Shown: piece by piece, positions 8,388 to 16,837 of the stretch
Numbering within the stretch: the stretch's first letter is position 1
Layout: each line of letters starts with the position of its first letter
Made by a program: the position numbers and the translations under genes
The notes under the pieces: generated by a model
What the model was told of the DNA's origin: nothing
Database searches by the model: none
What the model saw: the letters and a program-made list of their open reading frames with translations, nothing else
Source of the DNA: Duganella lactea
GTDB lineage: Bacteria > Pseudomonadota > Gammaproteobacteria > Burkholderiales > Burkholderiaceae_D
NCBI RefSeq assembly: GCF_009857505.1
Contig: NZ_WWCP01000029.1
Coordinates: 1 to 64,000, forward strand
Direction of reading: 5' to 3'
Length of the DNA: 64,000 nucleotides

Positions 8388-10319
8388 ATGATGGTCAGGG
8401 ATTTTGAACAGTACAGCGCCTGGCGGCAGGGCGTGGTCACCGCGCTGAAGAACTATCAGACGTGGATGACGGCGGCTTCCCTGGCCGATGCCGCCCCCCT
8501 GCAGCGCATCGTGCGCACCCTGGCGCGGCTGGAGGACGACAAGCTGTCGGTGGCCTTCGTGGCCGAATTCTCGCGCGGCAAATCCGAACTGATCAACGCC
8601 ATCTTCTTTGCCGAGTACGGCCAGCGCATCCTGCCGTCGGCGGCCGGCCGCACCACCATGTGCCCGACCGAGCTGCAATGGGACGCGCGTCTGGCGCCAT
8701 CGATCCGGCTGCTGCCGATCGAGACGCGGGCCGACAACCTGTCCACCGGCGACTACCGCGACCAGCCGGCGGCGTGGACCGTGCTGCCGCTGAACCTGGA
8801 CGCCGGCGCCGAAATGCACGAGGCCTTCAAGCAGGTCAGCAAGACGCGCCAGGTGACGGTCGAGGAAGCCAAGCGCTACGGCCTGTACGACGAGGACGAT
8901 CCCGACCTGCCGGCCACGCTGGACGAGCACGGCATGGTGGAGATTTCACTGTGGCGCCATGCGATCATCAACTTCCCGCATCCGCTGCTGAAACAGGGGC
9001 TGGTGATCCTCGACACGCCGGGCCTGAACGCCATCGGCACCGAGCCGGAACTGACGCTGAACCTGATTCCGAACGCACACGCGGTGCTGTTCATCCTGGC
9101 CGCCGACACCGGCGTGACCCGGAGCGATATCGAAGTCTGGCGCAACCACATCGGCGCCGGCGCCGGCCGGCTGGTGGTGCTGAACAAGATCGACAGCATG
9201 TGGGACGAGCTGCGCAGCGAGGACGATGTCAACGCCGAGATCGCACGGCAGCAGGCCAATGTGGCGCACATGCTGTCGCTGGAGCCGGGCGCGGTGTTTC
9301 CGGTGTCGGCGCAGAAGGCGCTGGTGGGCAAGATCAACCAGGATATCGCGTTGCAGGCGCGCAGCCGCCTGCACGCGCTGGAGGACGCGCTGTTCAACGA
9401 GCTGATTCCGGCCAAGCAGCACATCGTGCGCAAGCAGTTGCGCGAGGAATTGCAGGCGCTGACCACGGCGCAGGTGGGCATGCTGAACACGCGGGCGCGC
9501 GGCATCGTCGAACAGTTGCACGAGCTGCGCAGCCTGCGCGGCAAGAACCAGAACGTCATCGCGCACATGATGCGCCGCATCGACGTCGAGAAGCGCGAGT
9601 TCGACGCCAGCCTGTTCAAGCTGCAGGCCACGCGCGCGGTGTTCACGCGCCTTTCGACCGAGCTGTACACCAGCATGGGCATGGACATCGTGCGCGACAA
9701 TATCGAACTGGTGCGCGAGGAAATGCAGCGTGGCCGCTTCTTCCTCGGCGTGCGCGACGCGGTGCGCGGCTACTTCGAGCGCACCCGCGCCAACCTCGAC
9801 GCGGCCGAGCGAAAAACCGGCGAGATCGCCGAGATGATGGGCGTGATGTATCGCCGCTTTGCGACCGAGCATGGGCTGACCTTGGCGCTGCCGATGCCGT
9901 TTTCGCTGGCGCGCTACCGCGAGGAACTGGCCGCCATCGAGGCGATTTATTACAAGACCTTCGGCACCGCCACGCTGATCACCACCAGCCGCGTGACGCT
10001 GATGGAGAAATTCTTCGACACCATCGCCTCGCGCGTGCGCGGCTGCTTCAAGTCGGCCAACAACGACGCGGAGGCGTGGCTGAAGGTGATCATGGCGCCG
10101 CTGGAGGCGCAGATCCGCCAGCACAAGGATCAGCTGAAGCAACGGCAGGCGTCGATCCAGCGCATTCACGACGCCACCGACAGCCTGGAGCAAAAGATAG
10201 AAGCCTTCGAACGCAGCCAGCGCGAGCTGGAAGCGCAGAAGGCCCGTTTGAATGAATTGGCCGATGCGATCCGCATCGCCATCGATGCGGAGTTGGTGGC
10301 GCTGGACGCCGCCGCCTAG
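8388..10319 (+). CDS. Dynamin-like GTPase
   Basis: A 643-residue large GTPase of the bacterial dynamin family. The G1 loop AEFSRGKS is at about residues 59-66 (the first glycine of the standard loop is alanine here), a conserved T-containing switch (RTTMCPTE) follows, G3 is DTPG at about 209-212 and G4 is NKID at 266-269. The C-terminal 350 residues are helical, with a charged coiled-coil end (about 590-635). Bacterial dynamins remodel or bind membranes; no transmembrane segment is obvious here. Start: two adjacent ATGs at 8388 and 8391; AAGGG lies 7 nt before the first. It sits between mutM and mutY on one strand; whether that reflects function is unknown. Confidence 0.85.
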   Translation: MMVRDFEQYSAWRQGVVTALKNYQTWMTAASLADAAPLQRIVRTLARLEDDKLSVAFVAEFSRGKSELINAIFFAEYGQRILPSAAGRTTMCPTELQWDARLAPSIRLLPIETRADNLSTGDYRDQPAAWTVLPLNLDAGAEMHEAFKQVSKTRQVTVEEAKRYGLYDEDDPDLPATLDEHGMVEISLWRHAIINFPHPLLKQGLVILDTPGLNAIGTEPELTLNLIPNAHAVLFILAADTGVTRSDIEVWRNHIGAGAGRLVVLNKIDSMWDELRSEDDVNAEIARQQANVAHMLSLEPGAVFPVSAQKALVGKINQDIALQARSRLHALEDALFNELIPAKQHIVRKQLREELQALTTAQVGMLNTRARGIVEQLHELRSLRGKNQNVIAHMMRRIDVEKREFDASLFKLQATRAVFTRLSTELYTSMGMDIVRDNIELVREEMQRGRFFLGVRDAVRGYFERTRANLDAAERKTGEIAEMMGVMYRRFATEHGLTLALPMPFSLARYREELAAIEAIYYKTFGTATLITTSRVTLMEKFFDTIASRVRGCFKSANNDAEAWLKVIMAPLEAQIRQHKDQLKQRQASIQRIHDATDSLEQKIEAFERSQRELEAQKARLNELADAIRIAIDAELVALDAAA

Positions 10320-10332
10320 ATTTAGGAAAAGA

Positions 10333-11463
10333 ATGAAAGTTGTAGCAGTAGAGAATTTTGCCGATCCCACGTTCTCGGCCGATCTGATCGGCTGGCAAAA
10401 AATCCACGGGCGCCACACGCTGCCGTGGCAAAACACCCGCGACGCCTATCTGGTGTGGCTGTCGGAAATCATGTTGCAGCAGACGCAGGTATCCGCGGTG
10501 CTGGGCTATTACGCGCGTTTCCTGGAACGCTTCCCCACGCTGCGCGACCTGGCCGCCGCGCCGGTCGAGGACGTGATGGCGCAGTGGAGCGGCCTCGGCT
10601 ACTACACGCGGGCGCGCAATCTGCACAAGTGCGCGCAGCGGGTGGCGGCGGAGTATGACGGCGTGTTTCCGTCCGATCCCGTGCTGCTGGCGGAACTACC
10701 GGGCATCGGCCGTTCGACGGCGGCGGCGATCGCGGCGTTTTCCAGTGGTCGGCGCGCCGCCATCATGGATGGCAACGTCAAGCGCGTGTTTGCGCGGGTG
10801 TTCGGCATCGACACCTATCCGGGCGAGCGGAAGACCGAGGAAGCGATGTGGCGCCGGGCCGAGGCGCTGTTGCCGGAGGAAGGCATCGAGGCGTACACGC
10901 AGGGCTTGATGGACATGGGGGCGACGCTGTGCACGCGCAGCAGCCCGTCGTGCGAGCGCTGTCCGATGCAGCCGCGCTGCGTGGCCTTTGCCACCAGCCG
11001 CACCAAGGATCTGCCAGTGCGCAAGCCGAAGAAGGCCACGCCGGAAAGGCATGCGGTGATGCTGGCGATCGTCGATGACGGGCAGGTGCTGCTGGAGCAG
11101 CGTCCGCCGAGCGGCATCTGGGGTGGGCTGCTGTCGCTGCCGGAATTGGACGGCCATATGGCGACCGGGGAGGACGCGGCGCCGGCCGCGGATCACGACG
11201 CGTTGGCGCTGGCGGTGAGCCGGTTTGGCGAGATGGAGTCATACGAGCGGCTGTCGACGGTGACGCATGGGTTCACGCACTACAAGCTGCACATCGCGCC
11301 CTACCGGATCACGCTGGCGCGCCGGCAGATGCTGGCCGCGCAGAGCCACCACGTCTGGCTCGACGCCGCCGCCCTCCCCGACGCCGCGCTGCCGGCGCCG
11401 GTGAAGAAGCTGCTGCTGGAACTGCTGGGCAATCGAAGCGCGGCGCAGCAGCGCATGTTCTAA
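10333..11463 (+). CDS. mutY: A/G-specific adenine DNA glycosylase
   Basis: MutY removes adenine mispaired with 8-oxoguanine, complementing MutM. The 376-residue protein has the LPWQ N-terminus, EIMLQQTQV with the catalytic glutamate, a helix-hairpin-helix (LPGIGRSTAAAIAAF), the catalytic aspartate in MDGNVKRV, and a 4Fe-4S cluster loop of form C-x6-C-x2-C-x5-C at about residues 197-213. The C-terminal 130 residues are the NUDIX-like 8-oxoG recognition domain. ATG at 10333 follows AGGAAAAG. It is 13 nt downstream of the dynamin gene, so mutM, the GTPase and mutY are probably one transcript. Its stop overlaps the end of the convergent small gene by 4 nt. Confidence 0.97.
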   Translation: MKVVAVENFADPTFSADLIGWQKIHGRHTLPWQNTRDAYLVWLSEIMLQQTQVSAVLGYYARFLERFPTLRDLAAAPVEDVMAQWSGLGYYTRARNLHKCAQRVAAEYDGVFPSDPVLLAELPGIGRSTAAAIAAFSSGRRAAIMDGNVKRVFARVFGIDTYPGERKTEEAMWRRAEALLPEEGIEAYTQGLMDMGATLCTRSSPSCERCPMQPRCVAFATSRTKDLPVRKPKKATPERHAVMLAIVDDGQVLLEQRPPSGIWGGLLSLPELDGHMATGEDAAPAADHDALALAVSRFGEMESYERLSTVTHGFTHYKLHIAPYRITLARRQMLAAQSHHVWLDAAALPDAALPAPVKKLLLELLGNRSAAQQRMF

Positions 11464-11723
11464 AGGTATTTGATGGCCGCCAGCACCAGCGCAGCCACGC
11501 TCAATTGCGAGGCGAACAGCCACTTGAGCAAGGTGGCTGTCGATTTATCGATTTGGGCATCCAGTTTTGCGATGCCGGTCTCGATCCTGGCATCCACCTG
11601 GGCGAAGCCAACGCGCACTTCGGTACGCAAGTCCGCAAATTCATCCCTGCGCACGTAATTGGAATGGATGACGGCAACGTCCGTTTCCAGTGTGCAGACC
11701 CGTTCACCGATATGCTCATCCAT
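11460..11723 (-). CDS. Small coiled-coil protein with C-terminal membrane segment
   Basis: An 87-residue protein with an acidic and basic heptad-like helix (about residues 5-62, with repeated FADLRTEVRVGFAQVDARIE-like pattern) and a single hydrophobic segment at about 65-87 (LLKWLFASQLSVAALVLAAI). This layout resembles small DUF1640/XhlA-like proteins; I cannot name a function. The start is supported by GAGGTG 7 nt before the ATG. The gene is convergent with mutY and overlaps it by 4 nt. A 7-bp hairpin (CTATCGC/GCGATAG, 11752-11769) lies in its upstream region. A tail-anchored or inner-membrane topology is likely. Confidence 0.7.
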   Translation of the reverse strand: MDEHIGERVCTLETDVAVIHSNYVRRDEFADLRTEVRVGFAQVDARIETGIAKLDAQIDKSTATLLKWLFASQLSVAALVLAAIKYL

Positions 11724-11836
11724 GATGCGTCACCTCAAGAGAAATAACGGGCTATCGCCAGCGCGATAGGGCCTACTCCATCATCGGCCGCGCATGGAGG
11801 CAGGTCAAGCTGAACGCTGGCGGAGGTTGAGACGGA

Positions 11837-12973
11837 TCAGAGCTCGTCCAGCGAGAACAGGCGGCGGTGTTCGCGGATGGCGTAGCGGTCGGTCATGCCG
11901 GCGATGTAGTCGGCGATCTTGCGCGCCTGCTTGTGGATGTCGCCCGACGGCTCCTGGTAATCCGGCGGCAGCAACACCGGCTCGGCCATGAAGCTGTCGA
12001 ACAGTTCGCGCACGATGCGGCTGGCTTTCACCCGCATGCGGTTGACCTTGTAGTGACGGTACAGATTGGCGTACAGGAAGCGCTTGAGCTCGGTCGCGTC
12101 CTTGCGCATGCCGTCCGAGAAGCGGATCAGCGGCGGCGCCGCGCGCACGTCGTCGATATGTTGCGGCGCCGCCTCGGCGATGCGCGCGCTCGACGTGACG
12201 ATCAGATCGTCCGCCAGCGCGGTGATCAGGCGGCGCAGCGTTTCATAGATCGCCCGGCGGCCCGACAAGCCGGGATAAGCCTGCTGCACATCGCGCCACA
12301 GCCGGGCAAAAAAGTCCACCTGCTCCAGCTGCTCGATGGTGATCAGGCCGGAACGCAGGCCGTCATCGATGTCGTGGCTGTTGTAGGCGATCTCGTCGGC
12401 CAGATTGGTCAGCTGCGCCTCCAGCGACGGCTGGGTGCGGTCGATGAAGCGCTGCGCCACCGGCCCCAGCAGCTTGGCATTGTTCAGCGAGCAGTGCTTG
12501 AGGATGCCCTCGCGCGTCTCGAACATCAGGTTCAGGCCGTTCCACGCGCCGTAGTGCTCTTCCAGTTCATCGACCACGCGCAGGCTTTGCAGGTTGTGCT
12601 CGAAGCCGCCGTAATCATGCATGCACTCGTTGAGCACGTCCTGGCCGACATGGCCGAACGGCGTGTGGCCCAGATCATGCGCCAGCGAAATCGCCTCCAC
12701 CAGATCCTCGTTCAACCGCAGGTTGCGCGCCAGCGAGCGGCCGATCTGCGCCACCTCCAGGCTGTGCGTCAGCCGGGTGCGGAACAGGTCGCCCTCGTGA
12801 TTGAGGAACACCTGCGTCTTGTACTCCAGCCGGCGGAAGGCCGACGAGTGAATGATGCGGTCGCGGTCGCGCTGGAACTGGCTGCGCGACGCATGCGCCG
12901 TCTCCGCGTGAAGACGGCCGCGGCCGCCCTCGGAGTGGGCGGCATACGGGGCGAGGTAGTCTTCCGGCGCCAT
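11837..12973 (-). CDS. dgt: Deoxyguanosinetriphosphate triphosphohydrolase-like protein (HD domain)
   Basis: A 378-residue HD-superfamily dNTP triphosphohydrolase; family members cut dNTPs to nucleoside and triphosphate, affecting dNTP pools. Metal ligands are visible as H70 in RLTHSLEVAQ and H99-D100 in AHDLGHTPFGH; the SSAFRRLEYKTQVF motif precedes them. The length matches the shorter type-2 dGTPase-like group rather than E. coli Dgt (505 residues), so substrate range is uncertain. The ATG at 12973 is 5 nt after the aroB stop; upstream extension of the frame runs antiphase through aroB and is not family-like. It probably shares the pil-aro transcript. Confidence 0.93.
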   Translation of the reverse strand: MAPEDYLAPYAAHSEGGRGRLHAETAHASRSQFQRDRDRIIHSSAFRRLEYKTQVFLNHEGDLFRTRLTHSLEVAQIGRSLARNLRLNEDLVEAISLAHDLGHTPFGHVGQDVLNECMHDYGGFEHNLQSLRVVDELEEHYGAWNGLNLMFETREGILKHCSLNNAKLLGPVAQRFIDRTQPSLEAQLTNLADEIAYNSHDIDDGLRSGLITIEQLEQVDFFARLWRDVQQAYPGLSGRRAIYETLRRLITALADDLIVTSSARIAEAAPQHIDDVRAAPPLIRFSDGMRKDATELKRFLYANLYRHYKVNRMRVKASRIVRELFDSFMAEPVLLPPDYQEPSGDIHKQARKIADYIAGMTDRYAIREHRRLFSLDEL

Positions 12974-12978
12974 GCCGC

Positions 12979-14070
12979 TTACACGCAGGCGGCCAGCGTG
13001 GCCAGCAGCAGCTGGTGCGGCGCGTTGCTGATCTTCGGCGCCCCCAGCGGATGCATCAGGATGAACTTGATGGCGCCGCCCTCGTTCTTCTTGTCGACCT
13101 CCATCGCCTCCAGCCACTGGTCCACGCCCAGGTCCGGCGCTTTGACCGGCAGGCCGGCGGCGGCGATCAGCTTGCGCACGCGCGCCACGGTCTCGGCATC
13201 GATCAGGCCCATGCGGTGCGACAGATCGGCCGCCATCACCATGCCGCAGCCGACCGCCTCGCCGTGCAGCCAGGCGCCATAGCCCATGCCGGCCTCGATC
13301 GCGTGGCCGAAAGTGTGGCCGAAGTTGAGGATGGCGCGCAGGCCGCCCTCGCGCTCGTCCTGCCGCACCACGTCGGCCTTGATTTCGCACGAACGGGCGA
13401 TCGCATACGCCAGCGCGCCCTTATCGCGCGCCATCAGTTTTTCAATATTCGCTTCGATCCACTCGAAGAACGCCAGATCGATCACCGCGCCGTACTTGAT
13501 CACCTCGGCCAGGCCGGCCGACAGCTCGCGCGCCGGCAAGGTTTCCAGCGTCGAGGTGTCGGCGATCACCGCGCGCGGCTGGTAGAAGGCGCCGATCATG
13601 TTCTTGCCCAGCGGATGGTTGATGCCGGTCTTGCCACCCACCGACGAATCCACCTGCGACAGCAAGGTGGTCGGCACCTGGATGAAGTCGACGCCGCGCA
13701 TATAGCTGGCGGCGGCGTAGCCGGTCAGGTCGCCGATGACGCCGCCGCCGAGCGCGATCAGCGTGGTCTTGCGGTCGGCCTTGTTTTCCAGCAGCGCATC
13801 GAAGATCCGCATCAGGCTGGACCAATTCTTGAACGCCTCGCCGTCCGGCAGGATCACGGTGGTCACTTGCTTGCCGGCATTGCGCAAGCCGGCCTCGACC
13901 CGCTCCAGGTACAGCGGCGCCACGGTGGTGTTGCTGACGATGGCGACCTTGCTGCCGTGCACATGGCGCGCCAGCGCGGCGCTGTCTTGCAGCAACGCCG
14001 GACCGATGGAAATCGGGTAGCTGCGCTCGCCCAGGTCTACGTTTAACAGAATGTTGGATTGTTCGTTCAT
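12979..14070 (-). other. aroB: AroB portion of the fused frame, possible separate translation from internal ATG
   Basis: An ATG at 14070 (MNEQSNILLNVDLGERSYPI) stands where free-standing AroB proteins start and would give the usual 363 residues. The bases before it (GCCGAACCATCG) contain no Shine-Dalgarno, so the fused product seems at least as likely; both may be made. Listed separately so the alternative is not lost. Confidence 0.5.
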
Positions 14071-14622
14071 CGATGGTTCGGCGTGAGTGGAACAGTTGGG
14101 TGCGGCCTCGCAGGCGCGCGTTTCCATCTGGTTCAAAATGGTCTGAACCATCGATTGTACGTTAGGACGGCCGGTATCGATGACCAGATCGGCGATTTCC
14201 AGGTACAAGGGATCGCGCACCACCATCAACTCTTCGAGCTTCTTGCGCGGATCGGCGGTTTGCAGCAGCGGCCGGTTCTTGTCGTGCGCGGTGCGCTGCA
14301 GAATGCTGTTGACCGAGGCGCGCAGGTAGATGACGGTGCCGCGCGCCTTCAGAAAGGCGCGGTTGTCGGCGTTCAGGATGGCGCCGCCGCCGGTGGCCAG
14401 CACGATGCCCTGCTGACCGGTCAAATCGCGGATGACCTCGGCCTCGCGCCGGCGGAAGCTCGCCTCGCCCTCGATTTCAAAGATCCACGGGATCGAGGCG
14501 CCGGTGCGCGCCTCGATCTCATGATCGGAATCTATAAAGTTCAGCCCCAGCTTGCGCGCCAGGATGCGGCCGATGGTGGTTTTTCCCGCCCCCATCAGGC
14601 CGACTAAAAACACATTTTGCAT
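12979..14622 (-). CDS. aroKB: Bifunctional shikimate kinase/3-dehydroquinate synthase (in-frame AroK-AroB)
   Basis: One open frame of 547 residues holds two shikimate-pathway enzymes. Residues 1 to about 170 are shikimate kinase, with P-loop GLMGAGKTT at 8-16, the DSDHEIE region and the GGGA motif near 77-81. Residues 185-547 are 3-dehydroquinate synthase: GGGVIGDLTGY and DSSVGGKTGIN for NAD and substrate, the LAEVIKYG metal glutamate, and NFGHTFGHAIE with metal histidines. The linker (about 170-184, ETRACEAAPNCSTHAEPS) has no stop codon. In most bacteria the two are separate, adjacent genes. The upstream gene encodes the Ig-like lipoprotein, 12 nt away; dgt follows after 5 nt. Confidence 0.85.
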   Translation of the reverse strand: MQNVFLVGLMGAGKTTIGRILARKLGLNFIDSDHEIEARTGASIPWIFEIEGEASFRRREAEVIRDLTGQQGIVLATGGGAILNADNRAFLKARGTVIYLRASVNSILQRTAHDKNRPLLQTADPRKKLEELMVVRDPLYLEIADLVIDTGRPNVQSMVQTILNQMETRACEAAPNCSTHAEPSMNEQSNILLNVDLGERSYPISIGPALLQDSAALARHVHGSKVAIVSNTTVAPLYLERVEAGLRNAGKQVTTVILPDGEAFKNWSSLMRIFDALLENKADRKTTLIALGGGVIGDLTGYAAASYMRGVDFIQVPTTLLSQVDSSVGGKTGINHPLGKNMIGAFYQPRAVIADTSTLETLPARELSAGLAEVIKYGAVIDLAFFEWIEANIEKLMARDKGALAYAIARSCEIKADVVRQDEREGGLRAILNFGHTFGHAIEAGMGYGAWLHGEAVGCGMVMAADLSHRMGLIDAETVARVRKLIAAAGLPVKAPDLGVDQWLEAMEVDKKNEGGAIKFILMHPLGAPKISNAPHQLLLATLAACV

Positions 14623-14634
14623 GCACGATCCAAC

Positions 14635-16809
14635 TTATAACGGGTTACTGCACTGAGTCGACACCCCGTAAGGACTCGTCTTCCCCGGCGGGTTGACGTT
14701 CTGTGTAGAGTAATCGGTGCTTAATCCCATCAAGTGTACCAGAGAGGTGTAGCGGGACTCGGTGCCGCTGGCCTGGCCGCGGATCGTCAGGTTCACATCC
14801 AGCCAGTTGGCGCGGTCGCGCGGATACACCAGCGACACCACGGCGCGGCCGCCGGCGTCGGTGGTGGCCGCCGACGTGACCGTGACCGGGATGCCCGGCT
14901 GCAGCGTGCCGTTGCCGTTGAGGTCCTCGCCGGGGTCGAGAATGCCGTTGTTGTTGCTGTCCTCGTTGTCGCAGCGGGCGGCGATCACCGGCGCCCACGG
15001 CCCCGGCGGCGTGTAGTCCATGACACCCTTGTAGTACGACACCGGCAGCACCGAGGCGGTCACGTTCACGCCGGGCACGGCGTTGCCGGCGGCGTCGGTG
15101 ACGATCACCACGTAGTCGGCCTGGTAGGTGGCCGCGCTCGGCGTGCCGATGGTGTTGCCGGTGCCGGCGCTGATGAACAGCGACTTCTGCGCCACCGTCA
15201 GGCGCGCGATCGCGGTGGCGCCCGGCACGTCTTTCAGTTGCGCGCGGATCTGCACGCCGTCGGTGGCGGTGGACGCGGTGCCGGCGACGAAGCTGGTGGT
15301 GGCGGCGCCATCGGCGACGGTCAGCACCTCGGACGGCTGCGTCAGCGCGCCACCGCTCGGATCGGCGATGATGGAGAACACCACGGCGGCGTTCTTGACC
15401 AGGTTGTTCTGCGCCGTGCCGTCGCGCACGATGGCGCGCAGCGTCGCCTGCTGGCTGGTGCTGCCGGCCGTGTTGGCGGCGACCACCGCCGGATCGGCCT
15501 GCAGCGTGATGGTCGACTGCGGCGTTACCGGCGCCACGAATTCCAGCTGGGTCTGCGCGGTCTGGCCGCCGGCGCTGGCGGTCAGCGTGGCCACGCCGGG
15601 GCCGGTGGCGTTCAGATAGGCGCTGGCGGCGCCGCCGGACAGGCTCAGCGCGCCGACCAGCGGCACGCCGCAGGCGGCGTCGCTGTACACCGTGCCGCGC
15701 GAGGTGCTGAGGGCGACGCTGGCGCCCGGCGCGCTGGTCACCGCCACCTGCTGGCAACCGCCGATGGCGGCCGAACCGATCACATTGCCGGCGCCATTCA
15801 GCACCCGCACCGCGAAAGCCGAGGAATTGATGGTCAGGCCGGTCGAAGCGATCTCGCCCATGGCGCGCACGGCGATCACGTCGGCCGTACCGCCGGAAGC
15901 GGCGTAGCTCAGCACCAGCTGGCCGCCGGCGTCGGTGATCGCCGCGCCGCCGCCCTTGACCGTCAGCGCGTTGGCGTTGGAACTGAAGGTGACCGGCCGG
16001 TTGCCCAGCGCGTTGCCGGCCGAGTCCACCAGCTTGACGGTGACGTCGGTGGTGGAGCCGATGTTGACGGTGGGGATGGTGTTGACCGTCAAGCGGTTGC
16101 CGCTGACGTTGACCACGATGCTCGCCGGGTTGGCCCCCGGCACGCTGGCGGTGACGCGAATGGCGCGCGTGGTCGGGTCGCCGCCGGTGCCGAGCCGCTC
16201 GGTGACGATGCCGGTGGCGCCGGTGACGCGGTTGGTCAGCGTCAGGCTGCCGGCGTCGGTGCCGAGGCTCACGGTCACGCCCGGCATCACGGTGTTGTTG
16301 GCATCGCGCACCAGCGCCGTCACCACCACCTCGTTGCCGGCGATGCCGGCCGAGGCCAGCGTGCCCTTGTCGCTGGTTAGCGTCAGCGTCGGCACGGCGC
16401 TCACCACCTTGACGGTGACACTGTTGGACCTGGCGCTGCCGGCGCTGGCGGTGATGCTGATGTCGCGCTGCGACGCGTCACCCTTGACGCTGAGCTTTTC
16501 CACCACCTGGCCGGCGCTGTTGGTCACCCGGTTGCTGCTGCTGATGGTGCCGGAACTGGCGCTGAAACTGACCGTCTCGTTGGCCAGCGCATTGCCGCCG
16601 GCGTCCTTGACGATGGCGGTCAGCGTCACCTCGGTGCCGTCCAGGCCGGACGAGGCGATGGTGGCGGCGCTGGCCGTCAGCGTCACCGTGGCGGCCTTGG
16701 ACGGCGTCGCGCCATTGCTGGTGGCGCCGGGCGAACCGCCGCCACCGCCGCAGGCCGCCAACAGACCCGCACAGGCCAGCGTCGCCAGCCATCCCTTGAA
16801 GTTGTTCAT
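14635..16809 (-). CDS. Large Ig-like-repeat lipoprotein in the pil-aro operon
   Basis: A 724-residue putative adhesin-like lipoprotein. The signal peptide ends at LLAACGGGGG, with the lipidated cysteine near residue 20. Then come about six bacterial Ig-like domains (Big_1/invasin-like) of roughly 95-110 residues, with the recurring pattern VTLTA, DAGGNAL, VSFSAS, TNSAGQV and ITASAGS. Near residues 620-645 there is an Asp/Asn-rich, EF-hand or dockerin-like stretch (DSNNNGILDPGEDLNGNGT) likely to bind calcium. ATG at 16809 follows GGAGGGAGG; a TTG just before it is too close. It lies 28 nt after pilQ and 12 nt before aroK on one strand. A surface or pilus-linked role is inferred from position only. 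Confidence 0.82.
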   Translation of the reverse strand: MNNFKGWLATLACAGLLAACGGGGGSPGATSNGATPSKAATVTLTASAATIASSGLDGTEVTLTAIVKDAGGNALANETVSFSASSGTISSSNRVTNSAGQVVEKLSVKGDASQRDISITASAGSARSNSVTVKVVSAVPTLTLTSDKGTLASAGIAGNEVVVTALVRDANNTVMPGVTVSLGTDAGSLTLTNRVTGATGIVTERLGTGGDPTTRAIRVTASVPGANPASIVVNVSGNRLTVNTIPTVNIGSTTDVTVKLVDSAGNALGNRPVTFSSNANALTVKGGGAAITDAGGQLVLSYAASGGTADVIAVRAMGEIASTGLTINSSAFAVRVLNGAGNVIGSAAIGGCQQVAVTSAPGASVALSTSRGTVYSDAACGVPLVGALSLSGGAASAYLNATGPGVATLTASAGGQTAQTQLEFVAPVTPQSTITLQADPAVVAANTAGSTSQQATLRAIVRDGTAQNNLVKNAAVVFSIIADPSGGALTQPSEVLTVADGAATTSFVAGTASTATDGVQIRAQLKDVPGATAIARLTVAQKSLFISAGTGNTIGTPSAATYQADYVVIVTDAAGNAVPGVNVTASVLPVSYYKGVMDYTPPGPWAPVIAARCDNEDSNNNGILDPGEDLNGNGTLQPGIPVTVTSAATTDAGGRAVVSLVYPRDRANWLDVNLTIRGQASGTESRYTSLVHLMGLSTDYSTQNVNPPGKTSPYGVSTQCSNPL

Positions 16810-16837
16810 CAAGCGCCTCCCTCCAGAATAAGTGCAG

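Noticed and set aside
12979..14622. Frameshift or sequencing error explaining the aroK-aroB fusion
   Set aside because: Both domains are complete and in the same frame with no disrupted motif. A lost stop codon is simpler than a compensating indel, though it cannot be excluded without reads.
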